Position numbers and translations under genes: made by a program. DNA of 64,000 bases from Bombilactobacillus bombi (lineage in GTDB: Bacteria > Bacillota > Bacilli > Lactobacillales > Lactobacillaceae). The notes under the pieces were generated by a model. The model was given only the letters and a program-made list of their open reading frames with translations. It did not search any database and was not told the origin of the DNA. Every line of letters begins with the position of its first letter. The stretch's first letter is position 1. The stretch lies in the NCBI RefSeq assembly GCF_964340835.1, contig NZ_OZ204251.1; one strand, 5' to 3'. Shown piece after piece: positions 15,950-25,591 of this stretch.

Positions 15950-18900
15950 ATGGTCGCTCAACTCCAAGTTTTGAGTAGTTATACTTTATTGCAAAGTACT
16001 ATTAGTTTAAACAACCTGATGAAACAGGCCAAGCATTTAGGATATAAAAACTTGGCATTAACCGATATCAATGTAACTTATGGTCTGGTTGAATTCTATA
16101 AGCTAGCTCAAAAATACCAAATACATCCTATTTTAGGAATAACTATTCAAGTTAATGGCCTCATAGACACAAATGAAAAATATCCACTAATTGTTTTGGC
16201 AAAAAACAATCATGGATATCACAACTTATTAAAATTATCAACTTGGATTATGACTCAAGAAGATCCACTGTTAATTACAACAAAGTCTGAATTATTAAAT
16301 GATTTAATTATGATTGTACCTGCAAATAAGAGTGAACTAAGCGCTTTGTTGGCAAATAATTCACAACAAGTAACTGAGTATCTTGCAGCTTTAAAGCAAA
16401 TAATGCAGCAAGATTTATATTTAGGAATTAGTTTGAGAAATAATTTGCAAGATCAGGCCCAATTAATTAATCGATTATCCAAATTACATCAGATACCCTG
16501 TGTAGCTTTGGATGATGTTCAGTATTTGCAACCGGAAGACGCCTTTAGTAATGAAGTCTTGCATCATATTGCAAGTGGTGAAAAAATTACTCAATTTATT
16601 CGACAGGGCGATAATTATTTACGTTCTAAAAATGATTTTGTTGCTGATTTTCAAAGTAAAAATTTGCAAACTGCACTGGACAATACTCAAATCATTGCTC
16701 AACAATGTCAAGTACAAATACCATTTCAAAGAACTTTATTACCTCAATTTTCCACCCCTAAAAAAGTGTCATCAATTGCATATTTGCGCAACTTGGTCCA
16801 AGCTGGTTTGCACAATATTTTAGGACCATCTATTTCCGCAACTTATCAAAAACGTGCTCAGCATGAATTAAATGTTATTGAAAAAATGGGTTATGCTGAT
16901 TATTTTTTGATAGTATGGGATGCCATTAATCAGGCTCATAAAATGAACATTATGACTGGTCCAGGTCGTGGTTCTGCTGCGGGCTCATTAGTCAGTTACG
17001 CTTTAGGAATCACGCAAGTGGATCCTATTCAATATGGCTTATTATTTGAACGCTTTTTAAATCCGGAACGGGTAGATATGCCAGATATTGATTTAGATAT
17101 TCCAGATAATCGGCGTGATGAATTAGTACAATATATGCAACAAAAATATGGCGATGATCATATGGCCCAAATTATAACTTTTGGGACTTTTGCTGCTAAA
17201 CAAGCCTTACGTGATGTCGGCAGAGTTTTTGGACTTAGTCAGACGGATTTAAGTCGTTGGTCTAAAGCCATTCCTAAAACTCTTGGCATTGATTTAAAAA
17301 CTGCTTATCAACAATCACCAGCTTTAAAAAATTTGTATCAGCAGTCAACGCGTAATCAGTTAATGTTCAAAACAGCTTTAAAAATTGAAAATCTGCCACG
17401 ACATTATTCAACACATGCAGCTGGTATTGTCTTAAGTGCGCATAATCTTGATGAAACAGTTGCTTTACAACATGGTGGGAGTGATGGTGCCTTATTAACT
17501 CAGCAAACCAAGGGCAACGTTGAAGCCTTAGGTTTATTAAAAATTGATTTTTTAGGTCTCCGCAATTTAACGATTTTAAATTCTGCAGTTACACTAATTA
17601 AGCAGGATTTTGCTGCCGATTTTCAATTAGCACAAATTCCCTTAGAAGATGAAGCAACTCTAAAATTATTTCAAGCAGGGGACACTGACGGTATTTTCCA
17701 ATTTGAATCAGCGGGAATTAAAGCAGTCTTACGACAATTACAACCAACCAGTTTTCAAGATATTGTTGCCACTAATGCATTATATCGGCCAGGTCCTATG
17801 AAAAATATTGCTCATTTTATTGCTCGTAAGCATCATCAAGAACCTATTAGTTACCCAGATGATTCCTTAGAGCCAGTCTTAAAGTCAACTTATGGAATAT
17901 TGGTTTATCAAGAACAAGTAATGCAAGTAGTATCCCAAATGGCTGGGTTTACTTTAGCAGAAGCGGATTTACTGCGTCGAGCAATGGCCAAAAAAAACGA
18001 GACTCTTATTGCCCAAAAACGTGATGAATTTGTTTCGCAATCAGTCAAACGGGGACATCAACAGCAAAATGCAATAAAAGTTTATGAGTATATTGAACGA
18101 TTTGCTAATTACGGTTTTAATAAATCACATGCAGTTGCATACAGTAAGCTAGCTTATGACCTAGCTTATATTAAAGTGCATTATCCGCAAGCCTTTTTTG
18201 TATCACTATTGAATTCTAATATCAATAACGATACCAAAATAACTATTTATTTACGTGCGCTTAAACTACGCAAAATTCAAGTTTTACCCCCTAGTATTAA
18301 TCTTAGTCAAAGTTATTTTTCAATAGAAAAGCAGCACTTGCGTTTTGGCCTACTATTCATCAAGAAAATGCGGCGTGATGTGATCAATGATATTTTAGTT
18401 AAGCGTCAGGATAACAAATATCTTAACTTAGTTGATTTTTTGCGTAGATTAGATGTCAGATTTTTGAAAGCAGACAATATTTTACCACTAGTGTATAGCG
18501 GAGCTTTGGATGAATTTTCGACCAATCGGCGGCAGCTCGTTCAAAATGTTGGTGATTTGGTGGAAAGCATTAAATTGGCTGCGGGCAGTGTTTCTTTATT
18601 TGATATTGTTAAACCCAAACAACATCATGTCAAAGATTTCAGTACTAGTGAAAAACTAATTCAAGAAAAGCAATATTTAGGAACTTATGTCTCGGGTCAT
18701 CCAATTGATCGCTATAAAAAAGCACTGGTTGCCCACAATATTCAAACAATAGTCGATTTGAATATTGGAGTAACTGCAAATGTGCTTTATTATGTACAAA
18801 ATATTAAAGTTATTCGAACTAAAAAGGGCTCTAATATGGCTTTTTTAACTGGTGGAGATGATATTTTTGATTATTCGGTCACGGTTTTTCCGCGGCTTTA

Positions 18901-19252
18901 TCAAAATGTGGAGATAGAAGCTAATCAAGTTTATTTGATTAAGTTGAAAGTAACTAATGGTCAAAAACAAGATAAAGAATATATTGCTCAAAATATTGAA
19001 CTAGCTGATACTGCGCTGCAAAAACCTAAAGCACAGCATTTATATGTTCGTTTTCAGAATAAAAGCAATCAAAATTTGCAACAATTATTACAACTGATAC
19101 AGCAATTTCCGGGAAATATTCCTGTAGTTGTATATTTTGCTGATAGTGATGAAAAATATTTACTAAAAAAACAAAATAAAATTGCTAATAACAAGGTTGT
19201 ACAAAAAAAATTGACAGATTTAGTAGGTTTGCATAATTTTATTTATCAATGA
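15950..19252 (+). CDS. dnaE: DNA polymerase III alpha subunit DnaE
   Basis: A C-family replicative polymerase of 1100 residues. Order: PHP domain (1-205), palm/fingers with catalytic acidic residues in MPDIDLDIPD (Asp379/Asp381) and KIDFLGLRNL, then helix-hairpin-helix, OB-fold and tail. No proofreading exonuclease domain is present, so this is the DnaE of the PolC/DnaE pair, expected to extend primers. The PHP metal ligands are degenerate: L8 replaces the His of LQVHS, and D39-I40-N41 replaces D-D-H. GGGAGG lies 6 bases before the ATG. Confidence 0.97.
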   Translation: MVAQLQVLSSYTLLQSTISLNNLMKQAKHLGYKNLALTDINVTYGLVEFYKLAQKYQIHPILGITIQVNGLIDTNEKYPLIVLAKNNHGYHNLLKLSTWIMTQEDPLLITTKSELLNDLIMIVPANKSELSALLANNSQQVTEYLAALKQIMQQDLYLGISLRNNLQDQAQLINRLSKLHQIPCVALDDVQYLQPEDAFSNEVLHHIASGEKITQFIRQGDNYLRSKNDFVADFQSKNLQTALDNTQIIAQQCQVQIPFQRTLLPQFSTPKKVSSIAYLRNLVQAGLHNILGPSISATYQKRAQHELNVIEKMGYADYFLIVWDAINQAHKMNIMTGPGRGSAAGSLVSYALGITQVDPIQYGLLFERFLNPERVDMPDIDLDIPDNRRDELVQYMQQKYGDDHMAQIITFGTFAAKQALRDVGRVFGLSQTDLSRWSKAIPKTLGIDLKTAYQQSPALKNLYQQSTRNQLMFKTALKIENLPRHYSTHAAGIVLSAHNLDETVALQHGGSDGALLTQQTKGNVEALGLLKIDFLGLRNLTILNSAVTLIKQDFAADFQLAQIPLEDEATLKLFQAGDTDGIFQFESAGIKAVLRQLQPTSFQDIVATNALYRPGPMKNIAHFIARKHHQEPISYPDDSLEPVLKSTYGILVYQEQVMQVVSQMAGFTLAEADLLRRAMAKKNETLIAQKRDEFVSQSVKRGHQQQNAIKVYEYIERFANYGFNKSHAVAYSKLAYDLAYIKVHYPQAFFVSLLNSNINNDTKITIYLRALKLRKIQVLPPSINLSQSYFSIEKQHLRFGLLFIKKMRRDVINDILVKRQDNKYLNLVDFLRRLDVRFLKADNILPLVYSGALDEFSTNRRQLVQNVGDLVESIKLAAGSVSLFDIVKPKQHHVKDFSTSEKLIQEKQYLGTYVSGHPIDRYKKALVAHNIQTIVDLNIGVTANVLYYVQNIKVIRTKKGSNMAFLTGGDDIFDYSVTVFPRLYQNVEIEANQVYLIKLKVTNGQKQDKEYIAQNIELADTALQKPKAQHLYVRFQNKSNQNLQQLLQLIQQFPGNIPVVVYFADSDEKYLLKKQNKIANNKVVQKKLTDLVGLHNFIYQ

Positions 19253-19274
19253 TGACGTTTTTATGAAAATAGGA

Positions 19275-19303
19275 CTGTAATTTTTTTAAATTAATGTTAT
19301 ATT
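19275..19303 (+). promoter_or_regulatory. Candidate promoter of pfkA
   Basis: Extended -10 TGTTATATT (hexamer 19298-19303) with a weak -35 CTGTAA at a 17-base spacing, 46 bases before the pfkA start. Confidence 0.35.
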
Positions 19304-19349
19304 TTGTAGTGTAGTTTTATGTAGAAATTAAATTGGTTGAGGTGTAAAG

Positions 19350-20309
19350 ATGAAAAAAATCGGTATTATGACGAGTGGCGGGGATGCACCGGGTATGAAT
19401 GCTGCAATTCGGGCCGTTGCTCGGCGGGCCATGTCCTTTGGGATTGAAGTTTATGGTATCAATTATGGCTATGCTGGTTTAGTTGCTGGTGATATTTTCA
19501 AGATGGAACGTTCGACTGTTGGGGATATCATTAATCGTGGCGGAACTATTCTTTATTCAGCCCGCTATCCTGAGTTTGCTCAAGAAGAAGGCCAGTTAAA
19601 AGGAATTGAACAACTAAAGAAGTTTGGTATTGATGCTCTAGTTGTTATTGGTGGAGATGGTTCTTATCATGGAGCTTTGCGGTTAACTGAGCATGGTTAT
19701 AATGCAGTTGGCTTACCAGGAACAATTGATAATGATATTCCGTATACTGATTTTACAATTGGTTTTGACACAGCCGTAAATACAGTTGTGGAGTCAATTG
19801 ATAAAATTCGGGATACAGCTGCTAGTCACGAACGTACTTTTGTTGTTGAGGTTATGGGTCGTGGTGCTGGAGATATTGCTTTATGGGCTGGTGTTGCCGG
19901 TGGTGCTGACGAAATTATTGTTCCAGAACGTGAATTTAATGTTGAACAAGTAGCCAAAAATATTCAAAATTTACGTGCTCGTGGCAAAAAACATACTATT
20001 GTTGTTTTGGCTGAAGGTGTGATGCATGCTGATGAATTTATGAATCAGTTGAAGCAATATGGCGACTTTGATGCCCGCAGCACAGTTTTAGGTCACGTTC
20101 AAAGAGGTGGCTCACCATCAGCGCGTGATCGAGTTTTAGCTAGCAAAATGGGTGCTTATGCGGTTGACTTACTAAATGAAGGTAAAGGCGGCATAGCTAT
20201 TGGTATGGAAGCCAATGAGCTGACTTACCATAATATGACTGATTTATTTAGCAGCAAGCATAAGGCTGATTTAAGTTTATATGATATAAACAAAACTTTA
20301 GCTAAATAG
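19350..20309 (+). CDS. pfkA: ATP-dependent 6-phosphofructokinase
   Basis: A 319-residue bacterial PfkA that phosphorylates fructose-6-phosphate to fructose-1,6-bisphosphate. Seen: ATP-binding MTSGGDAPGMNAAIR (8-22), GGDGSYHGA (Mg-ATP), the catalytic/substrate loop GTIDNDIPYTDFTIGFDTA with the base Asp, and GHVQRGGSPSARDR near the C-terminus. Length is exactly that of the allosteric family. GAGGTG lies 7 bases before the ATG. pyk follows after 57 bases, the usual order in lactic acid bacteria. Confidence 0.97.
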   Translation: MKKIGIMTSGGDAPGMNAAIRAVARRAMSFGIEVYGINYGYAGLVAGDIFKMERSTVGDIINRGGTILYSARYPEFAQEEGQLKGIEQLKKFGIDALVVIGGDGSYHGALRLTEHGYNAVGLPGTIDNDIPYTDFTIGFDTAVNTVVESIDKIRDTAASHERTFVVEVMGRGAGDIALWAGVAGGADEIIVPEREFNVEQVAKNIQNLRARGKKHTIVVLAEGVMHADEFMNQLKQYGDFDARSTVLGHVQRGGSPSARDRVLASKMGAYAVDLLNEGKGGIAIGMEANELTYHNMTDLFSSKHKADLSLYDINKTLAK

Positions 20310-20325
20310 TAATTTCTGGTATACT
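20297..20325 (+). promoter_or_regulatory. Candidate internal promoter of pyk
   Basis: TTTAGC (20297-20302, inside the end of pfkA), 17 bases, then extended -10 TGGTATACT (hexamer 20320-20325). It may add to read-through from pfkA. Confidence 0.35.
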
Positions 20326-20366
20326 GTTTGTGTATATTTAATCAATTTTTTGAAGGAGAGACATTG

Positions 20367-22136
20367 ATGAAAAGAACCAAAATTGTTAGTACTTTAGGAC
20401 CAGCTAGTAATAGTGTTGATACAATTGTCAAATTGATAGAAGCAGGTGCTAATGTCTTTCGTTTTAACTTCTCTCATGGGGATCATGAAGAACATCTATC
20501 ACGGATGAATATGGTTCATGAAGCTGAAAAGATTACCGGCAAGACTGTTGGTATTATGTTAGACACCAAAGGTGCTGAAATTCGGACAACCGAGCAAGAA
20601 GGCGGCAAGTTCGAAGCTAAAATTGGTGATGTTATTCGTATTTCTATGGATGGCAATTTGAAAGGCAATCCACAAAAAATTGCGGTTACTTATCCTGGAT
20701 TATATGATGACACTCATGTTGGTGGACATGTCTTGATTGATGATGGGTTAGTTGATTTAAAAATCACCGAAAAAGATGAAGCAAACAAAGAATTAGTTAC
20801 AGTTGTTCAAAATGAAGGAATGATTGGTTCTAAAAAGGGAGTTAATGCACCTGGAGTTGAAATTCGCTTACCAGGTATTACTGAAAAGGATACTGATGAC
20901 ATTAACTTTGGTTTAGATCATGAAATCAACTATATTTCTGCTAGTTTTGTGCGTAAGGCTCAAGATGTTTTAGATATTCGTGAACTTTTGGAAGCTAAGC
21001 ACATGGATCATGTACAAATCTTTCCTAAGATTGAATCTCAAGAAGGTATTGACAACATTGACGATATCTTAAAAGTTTCTGATGGTTTGATGGTAGCTCG
21101 TGGTGACATGGGTGTTGAAATTCCTTTTGAAAATGTTCCGTTTGTACAAAAATCTTTAATCAAAAAATGCAATGCTTTAGGAAAACCTGTTATTACGGCT
21201 ACTCAAATGTTAGATTCAATGCAAGAAAATCCTCGCCCAACCAGAGCTGAAGTTACTGATGTTGCTAATGCTGTTTTAGATGGTACTGATGCAACAATGC
21301 TTTCTGGTGAAAGTGCTAATGGTGATTATCCAGTAGAGTCTGTTGCTGCTATGAATAAAATCAATTTAAAGACTCAAGCACAATTAGATAGTTCTAATAC
21401 TTTAGCATTACAACGTTTTGAAGAATATAAGGGTGCTAATGCGACAGAATCAATTGGTGAATCTGTTGTTAGAACTGCACAAGAATTAGGTATTCATACA
21501 ATTGTCACAGCTACAAATTCAGGTTATACAGCACGGATGATTTCTAAATATCGTCCAAGTGCTGACATTTTAGCGATTACCTTTGATGAACGGACTCAAC
21601 GTGGCTTAACTGTTAACTGGGGAGTTGTTCCAATTGTATCTCAACGACCAACTAACACTGATGCAATGTTTGATTTAGCTACTCAAAAGGCTCAAGAATT
21701 AGGCTTTGCTAAAGAAGGCGACTTGATTTTAATTGTTGCTGGTGTTCCAGTAGGCGAAAGTGGCACAACTAATTTGATGAAAGTTCAATTAATTGGTTCT
21801 AAGTTAGTTAAAGGCCAAGGTGTTGGTGACGAAACAATCGTTGGTAAAGCTGTAGTTGCTCATAGTGCTGAAGAAGCTCATAGTAAAATCAGTGATCAAG
21901 ATATTTTGATAGTTGAAAATACTGATAAAGATTATTTGCCAGCTATTGAAAAAGCTAGTGCTTTGGTTGTTGAAAATGGCGGTTTAACATCCCATGCTGC
22001 TGTAGTTGGTATTGCAATGGGTATTCCTGTTATTGTTGGAGCACAAGATGCTACTAAAGTGATTAAAGACAACGAAGTTATTACTGTTGATTCACGTCGT
22101 GGTAATGTTTATCGTGGTGCTTCTAACTCACTTTAA
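20367..22136 (+). CDS. pyk: Pyruvate kinase with C-terminal PEP-utiliser domain
   Basis: Pyruvate kinase, the last ATP-yielding step of glycolysis, 589 residues. The barrel begins MKRTKIVSTLGPASN and holds the substrate motif IFPKIESQEGIDNIDDIL. The C-terminal extension (about 500-580) is a PEP-utiliser/phosphohistidine-like domain with GGLTSHAAVVGIAMGIPVIV, as in bacilli and lactobacilli. The frame is open 13 codons further upstream, but GGAGAG sits 8 bases before the ATG at 20367 and that N-terminus is canonical. Confidence 0.97.
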   Translation: MKRTKIVSTLGPASNSVDTIVKLIEAGANVFRFNFSHGDHEEHLSRMNMVHEAEKITGKTVGIMLDTKGAEIRTTEQEGGKFEAKIGDVIRISMDGNLKGNPQKIAVTYPGLYDDTHVGGHVLIDDGLVDLKITEKDEANKELVTVVQNEGMIGSKKGVNAPGVEIRLPGITEKDTDDINFGLDHEINYISASFVRKAQDVLDIRELLEAKHMDHVQIFPKIESQEGIDNIDDILKVSDGLMVARGDMGVEIPFENVPFVQKSLIKKCNALGKPVITATQMLDSMQENPRPTRAEVTDVANAVLDGTDATMLSGESANGDYPVESVAAMNKINLKTQAQLDSSNTLALQRFEEYKGANATESIGESVVRTAQELGIHTIVTATNSGYTARMISKYRPSADILAITFDERTQRGLTVNWGVVPIVSQRPTNTDAMFDLATQKAQELGFAKEGDLILIVAGVPVGESGTTNLMKVQLIGSKLVKGQGVGDETIVGKAVVAHSAEEAHSKISDQDILIVENTDKDYLPAIEKASALVVENGGLTSHAAVVGIAMGIPVIVGAQDATKVIKDNEVITVDSRRGNVYRGASNSL

Positions 22137-22163
22137 AATTCAATTTTAATAATATTATATGGT

Positions 22164-22210
22164 AACCCCCAAAGTTTGGATAAATTCCTTTTTTGGGGGT
22201 TCTATTTTTA
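22164..22210 (+). terminator. Terminator of pfkA-pyk
   Basis: A 10-bp stem (AACCCCCAAA with TTTGGGGGTT) around an 18-base loop, followed by CTATTTTTA. Confidence 0.75.
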
Positions 22211-22250
22211 CTTATATGATAAGATAGTCTTTAGTTAATGAGGTGAAGTT

Positions 22251-22712
22251 ATGGAAAGCTGGCTGTTTTTATTAATCATTTTTTTTATTGCGATTTTAGG
22301 TAAAAATCAATCCTTACAAATTGCTTCAGTAGTTGTCATTATTATGAAATTAATTCCCCATACTAAAAATTTAATGCAAATTATTCAAAATAAAGGTATT
22401 AACTGGGGAGTAACAGTAATTTCTGTTGCAATTTTAATGCCTATTGCGCTTGGACAAATTGGTTTTAAAGATTTGTTCAATGCTTTTAAAAGTCCAGCCG
22501 GTTATATTGCGGTATTATGCGGTATTTTAGTTGCAGTTTTATCAGCTAAGGGAGTAGGATTACTATCAGCAAGTCCAGAAATGACCGTAGCGTTAGTTTT
22601 TGGCACAATATTGGGAGTGGTGTTATTTAAAGGAATTGCTGCTGGGCCAGTAATTGCTTCCGGCATGACCTATTGTATAATAACGTTATTAGCTAATTTT
22701 GGAATTAAATAA
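22251..22712 (+). CDS. UPF0756 (DUF441) family membrane protein
   Basis: A 153-residue integral membrane protein with about five hydrophobic segments and the family pattern WLFLLIIFFIAILGKNQSL at the start and the GKGVGLLSASPEMTVALVFG-type region (split at 100-120). Known members (YeaL, YtwI) have no established function. In lactobacilli this gene commonly follows pyk, as here. GAGGTGA lies 6 bases before the ATG. It heads a run of closely spaced genes down to rluB. Confidence 0.85.
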   Translation: MESWLFLLIIFFIAILGKNQSLQIASVVVIIMKLIPHTKNLMQIIQNKGINWGVTVISVAILMPIALGQIGFKDLFNAFKSPAGYIAVLCGILVAVLSAKGVGLLSASPEMTVALVFGTILGVVLFKGIAAGPVIASGMTYCIITLLANFGIK

Positions 22713-22724
22713 TGAGGTGAAAAT

Positions 22725-23585
22725 TTGGAACTACAACAATTGTTAGGTACCATTCAAACAGGAAAAATTATTGACCAAAATGATCAATTTTATTTTGTTT
22801 CAATAAATGGTCTAACTTTTCAACTGGATAAAACTGAACTAGAACAACCAGTTCAGCAAGTACAAGGATTTTTATATGAAAATCAGGCACATCACTTGAC
22901 TATGACTACCAACATTCCGCAAATTGGTAAACATCGATATGGTTTTGGTACTGTAGTTGAAGTACGAACTGATTTGGGTGTATTTGTAGATATTGGCTTA
23001 AAGGATAAAGATATTGTAGTATCTTTAGATGATTTACCAGAAATGAAATCTCTCTGGCCCAAAAAAGGTGATCGTTTATTTATTGCCATAAAAGTTGATC
23101 ACAAGAATCGAATGTGGGGCCAATTAGCTGAAGGTGGCGTTTTTCAACAAATTAGTCGACGTCCACAAGCAAGTTTAAAAAATACGAATGTGACAGCCAC
23201 AGTTTATCGCTTAAAACTTAGCGGAACTTTTGTCATTACGTCAGATTATTACTTGGGATTTATTCATCCTAGTGAACGTGATCGAGAACCACGTTTAGGT
23301 GAAGTGGTACAAGGACGTGTAATTGGGATGAGTTTTGATCATCTCAACCTTTCTTTAAAACCACGTTCATATGAAGAGATTACTCCGGATGCTGAAATGC
23401 TTTTGGCAGTTTTACAACATCAACCACAAGGAACTATTGGTTTTAACGATAAGAGTTCACCGGAAGATATTAAGCAATATTTTGGTATCAGCAAAGGCAA
23501 CTTTAAACGTGCCGTAGGACACTTATTAAAAAAACGTTTAATTACTCAAGATGAAGAGGGACTCCATCTCGTTAAAAATGATTAA
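22725..23585 (+). CDS. cvfB: S1-like RNA-binding protein CvfB
   Basis: A 286-residue protein of the CvfB/YitL family: several S1-like OB folds (for example FGTVVEVRTDLGVFVDIGL and VVQGRVIGMSFDHLNLSLK) and a C-terminal winged helix (SPEDIKQYFGISKGNFKRAV). Staphylococcal CvfB binds RNA and affects virulence gene expression; here a general RNA-binding regulatory role is inferred. The start is TTG at 22725 with GAGGTGA 6 bases upstream, 12 bases after the DUF441 gene. Confidence 0.9.
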   Translation: MELQQLLGTIQTGKIIDQNDQFYFVSINGLTFQLDKTELEQPVQQVQGFLYENQAHHLTMTTNIPQIGKHRYGFGTVVEVRTDLGVFVDIGLKDKDIVVSLDDLPEMKSLWPKKGDRLFIAIKVDHKNRMWGQLAEGGVFQQISRRPQASLKNTNVTATVYRLKLSGTFVITSDYYLGFIHPSERDREPRLGEVVQGRVIGMSFDHLNLSLKPRSYEEITPDAEMLLAVLQHQPQGTIGFNDKSSPEDIKQYFGISKGNFKRAVGHLLKKRLITQDEEGLHLVKND

Positions 23586-24477
23586 AATGACCGATACAGT
23601 GCAAGATTTTGCACGTTATTTACGTCTGGAACGGGGATTGGCTGCTAACACAGTAACAGCCTATACACAAGATTTATTAGAATTTACTGAATACTTGCAA
23701 AAACAAAAAATCACTAATTTTCCAGAAAGCTATTTTACAATTATTAATTTTTTGGCTTCGCAATTACAAGCACAAAAAGCGCAAAACTCTTTGGCTAGGA
23801 TGACTTCTGCTTTACGTCAATTTTATCGTTGGCTGTTAAAAACCAAACAAATTGACCAAGATCCAATGTTGGAAGTTGACTCGCCTAAAATGGGAGCTCA
23901 TTTGCCAACAACTCTGTCGGAGACTGAAGTTTTACAGCTTTTAAAACAACCAAATATCAAAACACCTTTGGGAGTGCGTGATCGTGCTATTTTAGAAACG
24001 ATGTATGCTACGGGTGTACGGGTTAGTGAATTAGCCAATTTGAAATTAAATAGTTTGCATTTAGATTTAGGATTAATTAGAGTGATAGGTAAAGGCAATA
24101 AAGAACGTCTAATTCCTATTGGGGATATTGCACAGCAATGGTTAGAACAGTATCTTCAAACCACTAGAATAAATTTAGTGAACAAATATCATCGTGTACA
24201 CAATATAGTATTTGTTAATTTTCATGGCAATCCTATTACTCGGCAAGCAATTTGGGATCTTATCAAAAAGTATGTTCAACAAGCTGACATCCAAAAAAAC
24301 GTCACTCCGCATACTTTGCGACATACCTTTGCCACCCATTTACTAGAGCATGGTGCCGATTTACGAGTAGTTCAAGAATTGTTAGGTCATAGTGATATTT
24401 CAACAACTCAAATTTATACACATTTGTCTCAAAAACGGATGTTAGAAGTCTATCACCAAACACATCCGCGAGCATAG
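23578..24477 (+). CDS. xerD: Tyrosine recombinase XerD
   Basis: A 299-residue tyrosine recombinase that with XerC resolves chromosome dimers at dif. The N-terminal SAM-like core-binding domain (DTVQDFARYLRLERGL) and the catalytic set are intact: Arg in TGVRVSELANL, Lys in GKGNKERLIP, HTLRHTFATHL (H-x-x-R), LLGHSDISTTQ and the Tyr nucleophile in IYTH. The start is uncertain: ATG at 23578 overlaps the cvfB end by 8 bases (chosen, coupling), with 23551 and 23587 as alternatives. Assigned XerD rather than XerC by position before ribT-scpAB, the usual Firmicute order. Confidence 0.92.
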   Translation: MIKMTDTVQDFARYLRLERGLAANTVTAYTQDLLEFTEYLQKQKITNFPESYFTIINFLASQLQAQKAQNSLARMTSALRQFYRWLLKTKQIDQDPMLEVDSPKMGAHLPTTLSETEVLQLLKQPNIKTPLGVRDRAILETMYATGVRVSELANLKLNSLHLDLGLIRVIGKGNKERLIPIGDIAQQWLEQYLQTTRINLVNKYHRVHNIVFVNFHGNPITRQAIWDLIKKYVQQADIQKNVTPHTLRHTFATHLLEHGADLRVVQELLGHSDISTTQIYTHLSQKRMLEVYHQTHPRA

Positions 24478-24485
24478 GAGTAAAA

Positions 24486-24848
24486 ATGTTAGTCAAATAT
24501 AGTGATAATTATCAAAAAATAGTAATGGGTTTTATGTCTTATATCCCAGAGCTAAAAGATTTAGACCATTTAAAAATGGAACTGAGACTGTATACGACTG
24601 ATGATAAGCATCAGTTATTACTTTACAAAAATGGAAGTGGCAATTTTAGTGGAATTATTGCACTAGAAATTCAACAACAAATTGTAATGGTTCGTTATAT
24701 ATCCTTGAGTCCGTCCGAAAGATCAACTAATAATATTTTTCAGGTATTGGATGAAGTGCAAAAGTATTATCAGCAAGCCACAATTATGGGTTCAATTGAA
24801 ATAACACCTTTAATTTTAGCCTGGAAACAATCAAAGCGAGCAAATTAA
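24486..24848 (+). CDS. ribT: RibT-like GNAT-fold protein
   Basis: A 120-residue protein resembling RibT, the putative acetyltransferase at the end of the Bacillus riboflavin operon and, in lactic acid bacteria, upstream of scpA. Seen: a central beta stretch (IIALEIQQQIVMVRYISLSP) and a C-terminal helix. A clear acetyl-CoA loop is not obvious, so enzymatic activity is doubtful. No riboflavin genes are nearby; the name follows synteny and family likeness only. It starts 8 bases after xerD, with AGGAG upstream. Confidence 0.7.
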   Translation: MLVKYSDNYQKIVMGFMSYIPELKDLDHLKMELRLYTTDDKHQLLLYKNGSGNFSGIIALEIQQQIVMVRYISLSPSERSTNNIFQVLDEVQKYYQQATIMGSIEITPLILAWKQSKRAN

Positions 24849-24850
24849 TA

Positions 24851-25582
24851 ATGGAAAAACTGCAATTAATATTGTCGGATTTTCAAGGACCCTTAGATTT
24901 ACTTTTGCATTTAATTAAACAAGCTAAAATTGATATTTATGATATTCCGATTGCTGATATAACTCAGCAATATATTAAATATTTACATCAAATGAATTTT
25001 TTACAGTTAGATATTGCAGGTGATTATTTAGTAATGGCATCGACTTTGATGCGTATTAAAAGTCAAATGCTTTTACCAAAATCGCCATTATTAGAAGCAG
25101 AAAATTCTGTAGAAGAACCACCAGATGATCCACGTAGCGATTTAGTAGCACAGTTATTAACTTATCAAACTTTTAAAAGTATTTCACAAACGTTTAAAAC
25201 CTTGGAAAATCATCGACAAATGCTCCATGCTAAATCACTTTCAACTTTACCCAATCTTTCTGTCATTCCTCTGAAACCGGGAGTGAAAACTGCCAATGAT
25301 TTGGCTATCACAATGGCTGACTTATTGCAAAGGGCACATACACATTTAGAAAAATCCGTAACAGTAGAAGAAGAACAAATTTCTATTGCCCAAGCACAAA
25401 CCGATATTATAGACCAACTGCAAGAATGTACCAAGGCTACTTTTAGTGAACTATTACATCAGAGCGCAACAATTGAAGAAGTGGTAACAAAGTTTATTGC
25501 ACTGCTAGAATTAATTAAAGAGCAGTCAATTAACGTACAACAATTAAACTACCAAGCAGATATTATAGTTACATTGAGGTAA
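24851..25582 (+). CDS. scpA: Segregation and condensation protein A (kleisin)
   Basis: A 243-residue kleisin that bridges SMC heads in the SMC-ScpAB condensin. The family N-terminus FQGPLDLLLHLIKQAKIDIYDIPIADIT (quoted as the block at residues 11-38) and the ATLMRIKSQMLLP-like helix are clear; the C-terminal winged helix (ATIEEVVTKFIALLELIKE region) ends the protein. It begins 2 bases after ribT and precedes scpB by 9 bases. Confidence 0.95.
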   Translation: MEKLQLILSDFQGPLDLLLHLIKQAKIDIYDIPIADITQQYIKYLHQMNFLQLDIAGDYLVMASTLMRIKSQMLLPKSPLLEAENSVEEPPDDPRSDLVAQLLTYQTFKSISQTFKTLENHRQMLHAKSLSTLPNLSVIPLKPGVKTANDLAITMADLLQRAHTHLEKSVTVEEEQISIAQAQTDIIDQLQECTKATFSELLHQSATIEEVVTKFIALLELIKEQSINVQQLNYQADIIVTLR

Positions 25583-25591
25583 AAATTAATT

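Noticed and set aside
20328..20366. N-terminal extension of pyruvate kinase
   Set aside because: It contains the GGAGAG ribosome binding site of the true start and is not conserved in the family.
23578..24477. Phage integrase suggesting a mobile element
   Set aside because: Sequence and neighbours (cvfB, ribT, scpA) are those of housekeeping XerD; the same holds for XerC at 45946. No att-site duplication or phage genes were seen.
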